From NCBI GenBank assembly GCA_033002965.1, contig JAURVB010012305.1, positions 41,666 through 105,665 of the forward strand: a stretch of DNA of 64,000 nucleotides, in the 5' to 3' direction. Made by a program: the position numbers and the translations under genes. The stretch's first letter is position 1, and each line of letters opens with the position of its first letter. The notes beneath the pieces were generated by a model. That model was not told the origin of the DNA and did no database searches. It worked only from the letters and a program-made list of their open reading frames with translations. Below, piece by piece: positions 46,122 to 56,877 of the stretch. Origin of the DNA: Piper betle. Lineage: Eukaryota > Streptophyta > Magnoliopsida > Piperales > Piperaceae.

Positions 46122-46461
46122 ATGGAATTACATGATGATGGTAGTGAAGATTGCCTAAGTAAATTTCGCTTCATGACCATTAAGGAAGAAAGGGAAGAAA
46201 ATTTTAAAAGTGCCTTTGAAGAGCTTTATGTTGAAACAATTCACATGGCTAAGAAGAATAAGGAGCTTAGAGAGCAAATTGAGACAATCACACAAGAAGG
46301 ATGTCCATTAATTAGAGCTAAGGGACAAGGATGAGGAACTTGAGCAAGCAAAGGCCAATGTAGAAGAGCTCCACAACAACTTGCTACGAAGGAGAAGAAC
46401 ATTAACAAAATGCTTGGAGCAACATGCTTATACATCAAAAGACCCTTTTATAAAAACTAGG
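46122..46461 (+). pseudogene. Possible copia-type Gag fragment (left part)
   Basis: A 70-codon frame rich in Glu/Lys with coiled-coil character (EEREENFKSAFEELYVE, KKNKELREQIETI), then after a shift EELEQAKANVEELHNNL. This resembles the helical stretch seen in plant Ty1/copia Gag proteins, though the match is by style only. G1 copy C splits it at CTAGG (46457-46461), and it may continue at 61326. Confidence 0.4.
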
Positions 46462-46825
46462 TGTAAAGACCGTGAAAAAAAGTGGAAAAAAATTTTAATA
46501 TATTCGACTCGGTCCGGAAAGGACCGAACGTATTATATTCTTTACCCGGTTAATTATTATAATTTATTATTTACCAATTTTATTATTTACCCGGTTACCC
46601 TGTTAAGTGAAATACGGGTGTTTTCACATACCCTAGCCATCATTTTCATTTTTATAAATTATGAAAGAGGACGCCATTTTTCACATACGGATGTAGGGGC
46701 GTCTTCCTCACCTTAGCCGCCTAGTTCTTCTCTTCCTTGCCGGTGTTCTTCCTTGCTTGGGTATTCTTCCTATCTCTCTCTTCTTCATTTTCTTGCGTTC
46801 ATATGTCTTTTTAATTGATAATAAG
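46462..46825 (+). mobile_element. Copy C 5' LTR, first part
   Basis: TGTAAAGACCGTG start, ATTCGACTCGGTCCGG, then the CGGGTTAA-rich stretch and a GGGGCGTCTTCCTCACC segment. It is interrupted at 46825 by a solo G1 LTR. The duplicated target ATAAG is at 46821-46825 and 50856-50860. Confidence 0.92.
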
Positions 46826-46839
46826 TGTAAAGACCAGGA

Positions 46840-46877
<38 letters not shown>

Positions 46878-47702
46878 CATTCGTCGCGGTAGGATCGAGT
46901 GTTGGAAAAAAAATTTTTCCATACAAATTATTTGTCGTCAACCGGTTAACTATGAATTAGCCGGTTAAGTGAAAAGTATTTAAACTGATTAATTATTGTT
47001 TAATCGGTCAAGCAGAATCAAACCGTTTAAACAATAAAGTGGATCATATCGATTACCCGGTTACTCGATTAAGTGAAATATGGGCAAAGTAAGTTTTCAC
47101 AAACCCTAGCCTTCATGACATTATATAAAGAGAAGGGGAGGGCATCATCCACATAATTTCTCTTCAGACAGACGCCGGCTTCCTCCTTCGCTCGGGTAAT
47201 TCTTCTTCCTTTCCTTTCTTTTTCTTTTGTTGCATGCATACACATGTTGCATAAATCATAAACATGATAAACATATGAATTAAATGAGAAATTAACAAGG
47301 GAAGAGGAAAACCAGGAGGACGTCCTGCTGTTTTCCAACAGCAACCACGCCATGTTTCCTTCCATGGTGCGGGATTGACGTGCTGGAGGTGGGAATTGCT
47401 CCCGACGGTGATGCTGGCCAGATGGAGTCACCTTGGAGGGCCAAAACAGACCGTCGTGGAGGCACGCAGGTCTGAAATCCGAGGGGAGAACAGGTCGGTG
47501 TCGGTGCAGTGGTGCAGCCATGCCGGTCGGGGGCGCCACCGTGGTGGTGCTAGAGGGTTGTCGTCATGGTGGTGCTAGAGGGTCGTCGTCATGGTGGTGC
47601 AAGGGGAGCCGCCATGGGTCTGGTCGGGTGCTGTTTATGTGGCCGACTAGGGTAGTCGCCATGGGTCATGGGCTGATTATGTGACCGACATGGAGTCACC
47701 AT

Positions 47703-49215
47703 TGTAAAGACCGTGGAAAAATATTTTTTTTTCTAATATATTCGACTCGGGCAGAGAAGGATCGAATGTTAGAGAATTAATATTAATTATATTATATTCT
47801 CTACCCGGTTAAGTCTACGCGGTTAAATATTTTATTCTTTACCCGGTTACCCGGTGAAAGGAATAAAATACGGGTATTGGTGTGTTTCCACAAACCCTAG
47901 CCGTCATTTCATTTTATAAAGGACGTCCTCCACCCAAGCCTTCATTCGGATTTTCTTCTCCTCTTCCTTGCCGGCGTGTCTCCTTCCTTGCTTAGATTAG
48001 GATCATTGGTCGCAACTGCAAGTTCGAAATATCCAGGTCTGTATAATTATTTAAAATGTTGTATTTTCCCTTGTGGATAACCTGATCAGCCTGAGCCCAG
48101 ATTCGACCACCATGCACCGAGTGCAACAGGGGTCAAGGAGTTTACTCAGTCTGACACGGGCTACGCCCTTCATAATCATATAATGGGCATGATGGACTAA
48201 CCCATCAGCCAATCAATTGGACATGGCAAATTGGACTCGCCAGCCAATTACGGACATGGTGGATTGGACCCACTAGACGATAACGGACATGGCGGATTGG
48301 ACTCGCCGGCCGGTAATGGACATAATGGAGTGACCCATCAGCCAATAAATTGGACATGGCAGATTGGACTCGCTAGCCAATAACGGACATCGTGGATTGG
48401 ACCCACCAGCCGACAACGGACATGGCGGATTGGACTCGCCAGCCGGTAATGGACATAATGGATTGACCCATCAGCCAATAAATTGGACATGTCGGATTGG
48501 ACTGACAGCCAATTACGGACATGGTGGACTGACCCATCAGCCAATAGATGGACATGGTGGACTGATCCATCAGCCAACTAATGGACATGGTGGATTGGAC
48601 TCACCAGCCGATAACGGACATGGCGGATTGGACTCGCCAGCCGGGAATGTACATGATGGACTGACCCATCACCCAATAGGTGGACATGGTGGACTGACCC
48701 ATCAGCCAACTAATGGACATGGTGGACTGAACCATCAGCTAATAAATGGTCATGTTGGAATGGTCACAAGTGCCAATATTATAGATAATGATAGGGAGTT
48801 TATGGACTTGTTTTCTTTAATTATACGGATTAGTGGTTAATCACTAACGCGGAATTGCCTTCGCAGGTTAGCAGCTGAACCTAAAGACTAAGAGAAGACA
48901 GGGTGGTTCTTTTACCAACGCAGGTGGTGAACGGTTAATAAACAGACTTCTCTTTTTATTTTTCTTGTGTTATAAATGTGGCTATGGGAAACGATCCAAG
49001 ACTGTGGGATAATTACTTCATGCATTGTCATTTGAAAAATAAGTTCTTTTGAGTTAGAAATGCTAGACTTATTTGCTTTCATATTATGCATGTACCCTTT
49101 TAAGTAACACCCGGTCCGGTTAGGACTGGTTGTTATAGGGTTGGTTTTTGTTAAAATTTGACTAACACCTAGCCAGCAAGGCCCACAATATCGTGAAAAA
49201 TAGCGGGTCGTTACA
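47703..49215 (+). mobile_element. Solo G1 LTR nested in the nested LTR, 1513 bp
   Basis: TGTAAAGACCGTGG to GGTCGTTACA, inserted in the solo LTR 46826-50855. CCAT flanks both sides (47699-47702; 49216-49219), or ACCAT if the terminal A of the LTR is counted. It is short because its middle is deleted: the U3 start jumps from GTCTCCTTCCTTGCT directly to TAGATTAGGATCATTGG at about 47990. Minisatellite A occupies 48185-48760. Confidence 0.88.
48185..48760. repeat. Minisatellite A, copy 1
   Basis: 33- and 34-bp units starting GGACATGG, in a repeating four-unit order with the tails CCAGCCAATTAC, CCAGCCGATAAC, CCAGCCGGTAAT and CAGCCAATAAATT, period about 133 bp. Because most units are 33 bp and lack stops, long frames open on both strands (48364-48840 plus, 48338-48588 minus). 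Confidence 0.93.
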
Positions 49216-49944
49216 CCATGGTCAGGTCGGGGTTGCTGATTGGCTGGCCGGAATGGGGTCACCAAGGACTGGTTGAGGGTTGCCATTTGGTGGCCAAGTT
49301 GGAGATGCAATAGCAGCGAATGGAGGCCGCCACGTTACTCGTTGGTCGCCATGCATGGTGAAAATACCGGCCTTTGCTGGTTGACTACAATAAAGCTGGG
49401 AGCTTTAGGGTCGTTAAATGAATTGTTAAAGTTGAATGGCAACCAGGTAAATATGGGAGAACTCGATGCGGTCGAGTTAGAATATAAGGTAAATACAAAA
49501 GAATTAAGTATGGGACATGTTAATAATTAAATTATCAACTAGTTAATGGGGATTTGGATGGGGATAATTAAAAATCAATTATCATCAGAATTGCTGAAAA
49601 TTTAATAAGTAATGAAGACTAACATGAACTAATTAGATCATTGAAAAGTTGATAGTATATTAGTCATGTAGTTGCATGTAGGTTCATGTAAATAAAATTA
49701 TACTAATGTATAATTTTATGCCCTCATTCAGATTACGGTTAGCGGATTACAGTCAGACGAAATCACAAGTTAGGTACGTATAATAGGTAGAACAACGTAC
49801 TGTCCTTGTTGGTAGCCTAGGTCGGCCTGAGCCCAGATTCGACCACCATGCACCGAGTGCAACCGGGGTCAAAGAATTGACTCAGTCCGACATGGGGTCG
49901 TATTATGTGTGTAAATTGTGTAATGCATCGACATTGTTTTGGAG

Positions 49945-50490
49945 TAGTGATAGCCGAGCCATAAAAAGGCTACGGCCGGGGTGAGCGACGCACAGTGATT
50001 CCTCCATCGCACTAGAGTGCAGTGATAGCCTCCCCATAAAATAGCTACGGCCGGGCTGTGCAAGGCACTGGCACTGGAGTGCACTGATAGCCTCCCCATA
50101 AAAAGGCTACGGCCGGGGTGTGTGAGGCACTGGCACTAGAATTGGTAGTGAGAGCTTCCCCACAAACGGGGCGTAGCATTCACCTGAGTGCAGTGATAGC
50201 TTCCCCATAGAAAGGCTACGGCTGGGGTGTGCAAGGCACTGGCACTAGAGTGCAGTGATAGCCTCACCATAAAAAGGCTACGGCCGGGGTGTGTGAGGCA
50301 CTAGCACTAGAATTGGTAGTGAAAGCTTCCCCACAAACGAGGCGTAGCAATGACCTGAGTGCAGTGATAGCTTCCCCACAAAAAGGCTACAGCCGGGGTG
50401 TGCGAGGCACTGGCACTGGAGATGGTAGTGGTAGCCTCCCCACAAAAGGGCTACGGCAGGGGTGTGCGGATCACAGCGGATACCTCCTCT
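49945..50490. repeat. Minisatellite B in the nested solo LTR
   Basis: Units of about 63 bp with core GATAGCCTCCCCATAAAAAG followed by GCTACGGCCGGGGTGTG and GGCACTGGCACTAGA. Shorter variants end GGCGTAGCATTCACCTGA. The variants alternate in a higher-order pattern. It occupies the same place between the shared block and the CTAAC...CAG block that minisatellites A and C occupy in other G1 LTRs. Confidence 0.92.
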
Positions 50491-50855
50491 GCATTGTTTT
50501 GGAGTATAGCGGAATCGCTCCACCGCATATTAAAATAAACATAGGGAAATCGTGGAATGTACTTGACTTGTTTTATCTATTATACTATTTAGTGTTGTAA
50601 TCACTAACGCGGAATTGCCTCCGCAGGTGTGTAGATACGAAATTAGTTGATTGACAACCAGAGCATGGAGCAAAATAAATATGGGGACTCCCTTTTTTAT
50701 TTATTTGAGAAATAAGTGTGGCTACTAGGAAACAGTCCAAGACTGTGGGATCTTTATATATGTTTTAGTTAGAAATGCTAGACATATTTGCTAAATTGTG
50801 AGTAACACCTAGCCAGCTAGGCCCACAATGTTGTGAAAAATGGCGGGTCGTTACA

Positions 50856-53754
50856 ATAAGCTTGATAAACATAAGAATTAAAGTCTGAAATCAACAATAA
50901 CAATTAAAACTAAACTGGAAAAAGGAATTTCGCCATGGCCGACAGGTATGAAGTTTGGCAATGAAAGGCGACTATAAACAAAGATTTCAAGGCAGCCCTC
51001 ACACCCCTGATGACCTCTCTGGCTGCTGGGTCGAAGGGTGGCGTCGCCTTGTCCCTGGGTTCCGATGGGTGGCAGAATTTCAGTGGTTCTGGGTGGAGTT
51101 GTAGTGTGTAACACTGTGGGAGATTCCAGACATCCAAGCCTGTTTTCTGGCCAAAGACTCACGCCATGCATGCTAACAGCGTTTGACTTTGACGTTGGGT
51201 TGTCGTGCAGGGAGAAGGGAAGTGTTCCTGGCTGTGCTGTTGGCCGGACGGAGTGCACCTTGCAGTCCCTGCGGTGCTGCTGGCTAGAAGTCTCTTGCCT
51301 TGGTGCAGAACGGAGTTTGACGTGGATAGTTGCTGTAAAGCACAAGCTTTATGCTTCCAATTGGATTGGTAGGGAAGGGAGTGAAGGACGTGGTCTGGTT
51401 TTGGGTTGAAGAGGAAGATATCAGGCCTGGTTTGGTGCATGACGTCGCCTTGGATAGCTGCAGTAAAACATGGACATTAGGCTTCAGCTTTGCTTGTTTT
51501 CATGTTGTTGTTGATGTCTTGTTGGGATGTTTATATGGTCGTTCAATTTGGTTGCTGGGGAATTGAAGAACAACGTGACCAGTGGTGGTGCCAAGGTCTG
51601 GTCAGGTGCAAAGAAGAAGGTAGGAGAAGAGAAGATGGCCTTGGGGAAGAAAAAGAAGAAGAAGATGGCAGTTTTGTAAATATGGGTTGACTCTATACCG
51701 ACTCGAGTTAAAAATAAAACTAACTCGTAATAAATCATTAAAAATAATTAGATGTTGAAGATAATAAACTAACTAGTTATTTGATGAAATCGACATGGGC
51801 ATAAGTAATAAAAATACGGTAATGATAAACGGTTAATAATTAATAAAATAAAGATTTTACCTTTACCATATTAAATTTAATATTAGGTAAATAAAATGAT
51901 TATTTTAATAACAGAGTCAGTAAAATAGAAAATGGATTATTATACTATAGTCGGGTAGCAATCACTATCGTTGAACCTAAATATCATACTGAAAATAAAT
52001 AAAGTTCAAAATTTTATTAAGTCAAATAATTTAAAATAATTGTATTAATTATATTTTTAAATTAGAATAATACAAATTATTTTAAATAATTTAATCATAC
52101 AACTTATTTAACTAAATTTCTATGAATAAGTATAGTGATTAAAGATTTAAAACCGTGAACTAAATTATCAAGATTGTAGTTAAGTAATTATCATCTCAAA
52201 GGAAAATAAACTAATAATAGTAATTAGATATTTGTTTGTAAGTTGACAATTATTTTATTATTCGTTAAGTGATGATTACCATCTAGATAATTAATGTAAA
52301 GTAGGATTTAAATGATTATATCACATGAATAGTTTAATATTTAATATTGTTGAAATTTAATAATGTTATATATATTAGTCATTTAGTTGCAAGCATTTCT
52401 ACTCGAATAAAATTATACTTATGTATAATTTTATGTTCTCGTTCAGATTAGGATCATTGGTCGCAGCTGTGAGTTTGAAATATCCAGGTCCATATAATCA
52501 TTTCAAATTTTGTATTTTCCCTTGTGGACAACCTGGTCAGCTTGAGACGAGATTCGACCACTATGCACCGAGTGCAACCGGGATCAAGGAATTAACTCAG
52601 TCTGACACGGGCTACGCCCTTCATAATCCAATAATGGACATGTCAGAATAGACCTGACAGCCATAATATAGTAAATTGGACATGGCCGATTGGACTTGCC
52701 AGCCAATTACGGACATGGTGGATTGGACTCACCAGCCGATAATGGACTTGGCGGATTGGACTCGCCAGTCGGTAATGGACATGATGGATTGACCCATCAA
52801 CCAATAAATTGGGCATGGCGGATTGGACTTACCAGCCAATTATGGACATGGTGGATTGGACTCACCAGCCGATAACAGACATGGCAGATTGGACTCGCCA
52901 GCCGGTAATGGACATGATCGACTGACCCATCAGCCAATAAATTGGACATGGCGTATTGGACTCGCTAGGTAATTACAGACAAGGTGGATTGGACTCACCA
53001 GATGATAACGGACATGGCGGATTGGACTCTCCAGCCAGTAATGAACATGATGGACTGACCCATTAGCCAATAAATTGGACATGGCGGATTGGACTCGCCA
53101 GGCAATTATGAACATGGTGGATTGGACTCACTAGCCGATAACAGACATGGTGGATTGGACTCGCCAGCCGGTGATGGACATGATGGACTGACCCATCAGC
53201 CAATAGATGGACATGGTGGACTGACCCATCAGCCAATAAATGGACATGATGGACATGACCCATCAGCCAAATAATGGACATGGTGGACTGAACCATTAGC
53301 TAATAAATGGACATGTTGAAATGGTCACAACAGCCAACATTATAGATAATGATAGCGAGTTTATGGCTTAGTGTTTAATCACTAACGCGGAATTGCCTCC
53401 ACAGGTTAGCAGCTGGAACTAAAGACTAAGAGACGATAGGGTGGTTCTTCTACCAACTCAGGTGGTGAACAGATAATAACAAGCGGTCTTCCCTCTTTAC
53501 TTTTCTTGCGTCATAAATGTGGTTATGGGAAACGGTCCAAGACTATGATATAATTATTTCATACATTGTCATTTGAAACATAAGTTCTTTTGAGGTAGAA
53601 ATACTAGACTTATTTGCTTTCATATTATCATGTAACCTTTTAAGTAACGCCCAGTCCGGTTAGGACTGGTCGTTATAGGGTTGGTTTTGTTAAATTTTGA
53701 GTAACACCTAGCCAGTAAGGCCCACAATATCGTGAAACATGGTGGGTCATTACA
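50856..53754 (+). mobile_element. Copy C 5' LTR, second part
   Basis: Resumes after the nested LTR with the second ATAAG and continues collinearly with the 3' LTR from about 58070. It contains the (GAA)n run, ACTCGAGTTAAAAAT, the AT-rich part, minisatellite A, CTAAC at 53392 with CACAG|GT ending at 53404, and the end GGTCATTACA. Frames on both strands at 50878-51738 are LTR sequence, not genes. Confidence 0.92.
52633..53322. repeat. Minisatellite A, copy 2
   Basis: Same 33/34-bp units and four-unit order as 48185-48760, about 20 units long, between the shared block (about 52545-52610) and the CTAAC block (53392). Confidence 0.93.
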
Positions 53755-53756
53755 GG

Positions 53757-53768
53757 TGATATCAGAGC
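53757..53768 (+). other. Copy C primer binding site
   Basis: TGATATCAGAGC, one change from TGGTATCAGAGC, two bases after the LTR end. It matches the initiator tRNA-Met 3' end. Confidence 0.88.
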
Positions 53769-53910
53769 CCAGTTTCCCACTAATTCACATTTTATAACTC
53801 AAGTACCTTGTTGAAAAGTCAAATAATTATCTTTTCCCGCTATGTTGTGTTATTAATTGACAAATTCATTCGCTAATAAACCTAAGTCAAAACTGAAACA
53901 AGAACGTATA

Positions 53911-54681
53911 ATGAACCATGATGGTTCGATGTTTCAGATGGCAGGCATACATAGACAGTCAATCCGATTTGCGCAGTTAAATTCAAACACAGAGAATGTG
54001 TTGGCCTAGATCCTGACGGCCATACAAGGACTAGCGTAGGCTTTATAAAATACAAATTTTGTGGTTCAGAATATCGTTCAGCAGTTACCAGGAGTGGTAG
54101 CAGGGAATGGAGCCTCAAACTTGGCAGTGGGTCCAAGAATCATCCTAGATGGTGGTCAGGGGAGTGCCCAAGAGTGGGCAGTAGCAAGTCCCAGAATCAC
54201 CCCAGATGGTGGTCAGGGAAGTGCCCAAGGGTGGGCAGGGTTAGCAGACCTGGGTGAGAAAGGGGAGCGTCCAAACCCAGTGCCACCGATAGTCCGACTA
54301 GTGCCACCAGCTGTTGATGCCAGTTACCATTACACTGTAGAAATGTTTAGGAAGAATGGAGCTGAACTATTTGTTGGAGGGATCGATCCAATGAAGATGG
54401 AGAGCTGGATAGACATTACCGAAAAAGCGTTTAGAGCTCTGTCGGTGCCCTACCACCATCAAGTGAGATTGGCAACATGCATGCTTCAAGAGGAAGCATC
54501 TTACTGGTGGAAATCCATGGAAAAAAAACTACCTTCCATCGATGTGAGATTTCTTCCATCACGTGGGCGGAATTTGTGGCAGCTTTCAATAGACAATATT
54601 TTCCAAAGCCTGTTGTCTAGAGAATGCACTAGCACTCACTAATTTGGTTCAGGGGAGGATTTGGTCCGGGAATATGTGTAT
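53911..54681 (+). pseudogene. G1 copy C: Gag with in-frame duplication
   Basis: A likely start at ATG 53911, preceded by about 150 bp of leader, gives a short frame stopped by TAG at 54007. The main capsid frame is 54061-54642: [47 protein letters not shown] 57-bp (19-codon) direct duplication lies at 54131-54187 and 54188-54244. After the capsid the sequence jumps at about 54685 to the end of the protease/RT boundary, removing the zinc knuckle and protease. The jump point differs from that in copy B. Confidence 0.88.
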
Positions 54682-56150
54682 TCCTAAAAGAATTTCTAGG
54701 GTTACCTCCTAAGTGGGTAGTGGAGTTCGCCATTGACTTAGCACCAGGAGTAACACCAATTTCTAAAGCACCATACCGCATGGCTCCAGCAGAACTCAAG
54801 GAGTTACAGAGTCAACTAGAAGAGTTGTTGCAGGCAGGTTTCTTCCGACCAGGTACTTCACCGTGGGGCACCCCTATTCTTTTTGTGAAGAAGAAAGATG
54901 GATCACTTCGGCAGTGTATTGACTATCGAAAACTCAATCAAGTGACAGTCAAGAATTGGTACCCCTTACTGAGGATTGATGACTTGTTTGATCAGCTAAA
55001 AATAGCCGAAATATATTCTAACATAGATTTGTGGTCTGGTTATCACCAGTTGTGAGTAAAGGAGTTAGACATATAGAAAACGGCTTTCTGAACTTGGTAT
55101 GGACATTATGAGTTTCTGGTTATGCCTTTTGGTCTAACAAATGCACCAGCGGCCTTTATGTCACTCATGAATACAGTATTCCACACATACCTGGACAAGT
55201 TTATTATCGTATTTGTGGACGATATTCTGGTCTATTCAAATAATGAAGAAGAGCATGTGAAGCACCTATCTATTACTCTTCAAGTTCTGAGAGAACATCA
55301 ATTGTTCGCCAAGCTCTCAAAGTGTGACTTCTGGATGAGGGAGGTAAATTACCTTGAATTGTAGTGGATCCATCAAAAGTGAAAGCAGTCACTGATTAGC
55401 CACAACCTAAGTCAGTCACTGATATAAGAAGCTTCCTTGGTTTAGCGGGTTAGTATAGGAAATTCATTAAAGACTTCTCCTTAATAGCATCGCCGATGAC
55501 CAAACTCACAAGGAAGGGGGTCAAGTTTGCATGGTGTAGTATGTGTGAGGAGAGTTTCCAGTCTCTAAAGAAGATTTTAACAACTGCACCAGTCTTGACC
55601 CTGCCAAATGATAATGAAGGATTCGTAGTCTTCAGTGATGCGTCTCAGTTGAGTTTAGGATGTGTCCTTATGCAAGAAGGTATGGTGTTGGCCTATGCCT
55701 CTCATCAATTGAAGAATCATGAGCAAAATTATGCAACCCATGACTTGGAACTGGCAGTAGTGGATTTTGCCTTGAGATTTGGAGACACTACTTGTATGGA
55801 GCCCAGTTTGAAGTCTTCACTGACCACCAGAGTTTGAAGTATATCTTCACCTAGAATGACCTTAACCACTGACAGACGTGATAGATAGAATATTTGAACG
55901 ACTACGACTTCCAAATCTTATACCATCTAGGGAAAGCAAATGTGGTAGCCGACACATTGAGTCGGAAGGGCAAAGTGGACAAAAGTCAGCAGCTAGTTAG
56001 ACTTTGGGCCATATCACCAGAAGTGGTAGCTATCAACCCGGTGGAGCAACTAACAGGGTTGCTGGCAATTTTGGTTGTTTCCAACGATTTAGTTGATCAT
56101 GTTAAGCTAGCACAAATAGGTGATGACGAGTTGATACTCGAAGGAAGGAC
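54682..56150 (+). pseudogene. G1 copy C: reverse transcriptase and RNase H
   Basis: 54720-55055 encodes the RT fingers/palm ([25 protein letters not shown]). TGA at about 55053 replaces a CGA seen in copy B. TAG 55074-55076 is the stop shared with copies A and B. Catalytic FVDD is at 55212-55223. A deletion after NYLE at about 55359 removes the FLGH segment. RNase H ([24 protein letters not shown]) is at 55496-55837 in another frame. The RNase H tail ([16 protein letters not shown]) is in a third frame to 56154. Confidence 0.88.
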
Positions 56151-56590
56151 CTAGAGTTCCAAGTTGGGGAGTTTGTGCACCTAAAGACATCTCCTACAAA
56201 GTGGGTGATCAGATTTAAAATATCAGGGAAGTTGAAGCCAAGATTCTTAGGACCATTTCCAATCCTAGATCGAGTTGGGAATTGTGCATATAGATTAGCT
56301 TTGCCACCAAGCCTAGCTGGAGCACACAATGTTTTCCATGTGTCAATGCTAAAGAAATATGTACGGGATGAGGATCATATCATCACAAACTTTGAAGACT
56401 TAGAGAGCTACAATCAAATTTAACCTACGAGGAAAAGTCGATCCGCATCCTGGCAAGAGAAATAAAGACACTCAAGAACAAGGAATTTCCATTGGTAAAA
56501 GTATTGTGGAAAAAGCAAGGGTCAGAGGAAGCTACATGGGAGGCTGAACAAGAAATGACAAGGAAATACCCTAGCCTATTTGTGGCATAG
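56151..56590 (+). pseudogene. G1 copy C: integrase C-terminus and chromodomain
   Basis: The sequence jumps from the linker before the zinc segment (GDDEL) straight to the integrase C-terminal module: VGEFVHLKTSP, then KPRFLGPFPILDRVG and [19 protein letters not shown]. The whole H2C2 and catalytic core are missing. The chromodomain follows in a shifted frame, and the ancestral stop is TAG at 56588-56590. Confidence 0.87.
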
Positions 56591-56679
56591 GAGCTTTATA
56601 TTGTAGTAGTAGCATGAACCGATCCCGAAGAAAAATAAACAAAGTTAATCATACTTGTTTTGTTGCCTGTTATGATATT

Positions 56680-56711
56680 TCAGGGACGAAATATTTTCAG
56701 GTTGGGGAGAT
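56680..56711 (+). other. GGGACGAAAT motif and polypurine tract before the 3' LTR
   Basis: CAGGGACGAAATATTTTC followed by AGGTTGGGGAGAT immediately before TGTAAAGACC. The purine tract primes plus-strand DNA synthesis. The same GGGACGAAAT-plus-purine arrangement occurs before the LTRs of T1 and, with small changes, G2. Confidence 0.8.
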
Positions 56712-56877
56712 TGTAAAGACCATGGAAAAAAAGTGTGAAAAACTTTTTAATATATTCGACTCGGTCCGGAAAGGACCGAACGTGTTATATTCTTTACCGG
56801 GTTAATTATTATATTTTATTATTTACCCATTTTATTATTTACCCGGTTACCCGACTAAGTGTAATATAGGTGTTTTC

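Larger units (their letters stand above)
46826..50855 (+). mobile_element. Solo G1 LTR nested in the copy C 5' LTR
   Basis: Ends TGTAAAGACC and GGTCGTTACA; perfect TSD ATAAG. Without the LTR nested inside it the length is about 2.5 kb. It is a divergent subtype with (AAT)n near its start (46842-46872), CCGGTTAA motifs, and minisatellite B in the slot. GTATAATA is at 49778-49785 and CTAAC with CGCAG|GT ends at 50626. Confidence 0.9.

Noticed and set aside
48338..48840. Long frames on both strands encoding 11-residue repeats (GHGGLDSPADN type)
   Set aside because: They result from 33-bp minisatellite units lacking stops; equal openness on both strands and the LTR location argue against a protein.
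52421..52651. Short frame with a DHHAPSATGVKELTQSDTG-like string that recurs at 21549, 34980 and 49830
   Set aside because: The shared LTR block is conserved as nucleotides; other copies (39240-39325 minus, 59770) have indels that break the frame, and there is no consistent start.
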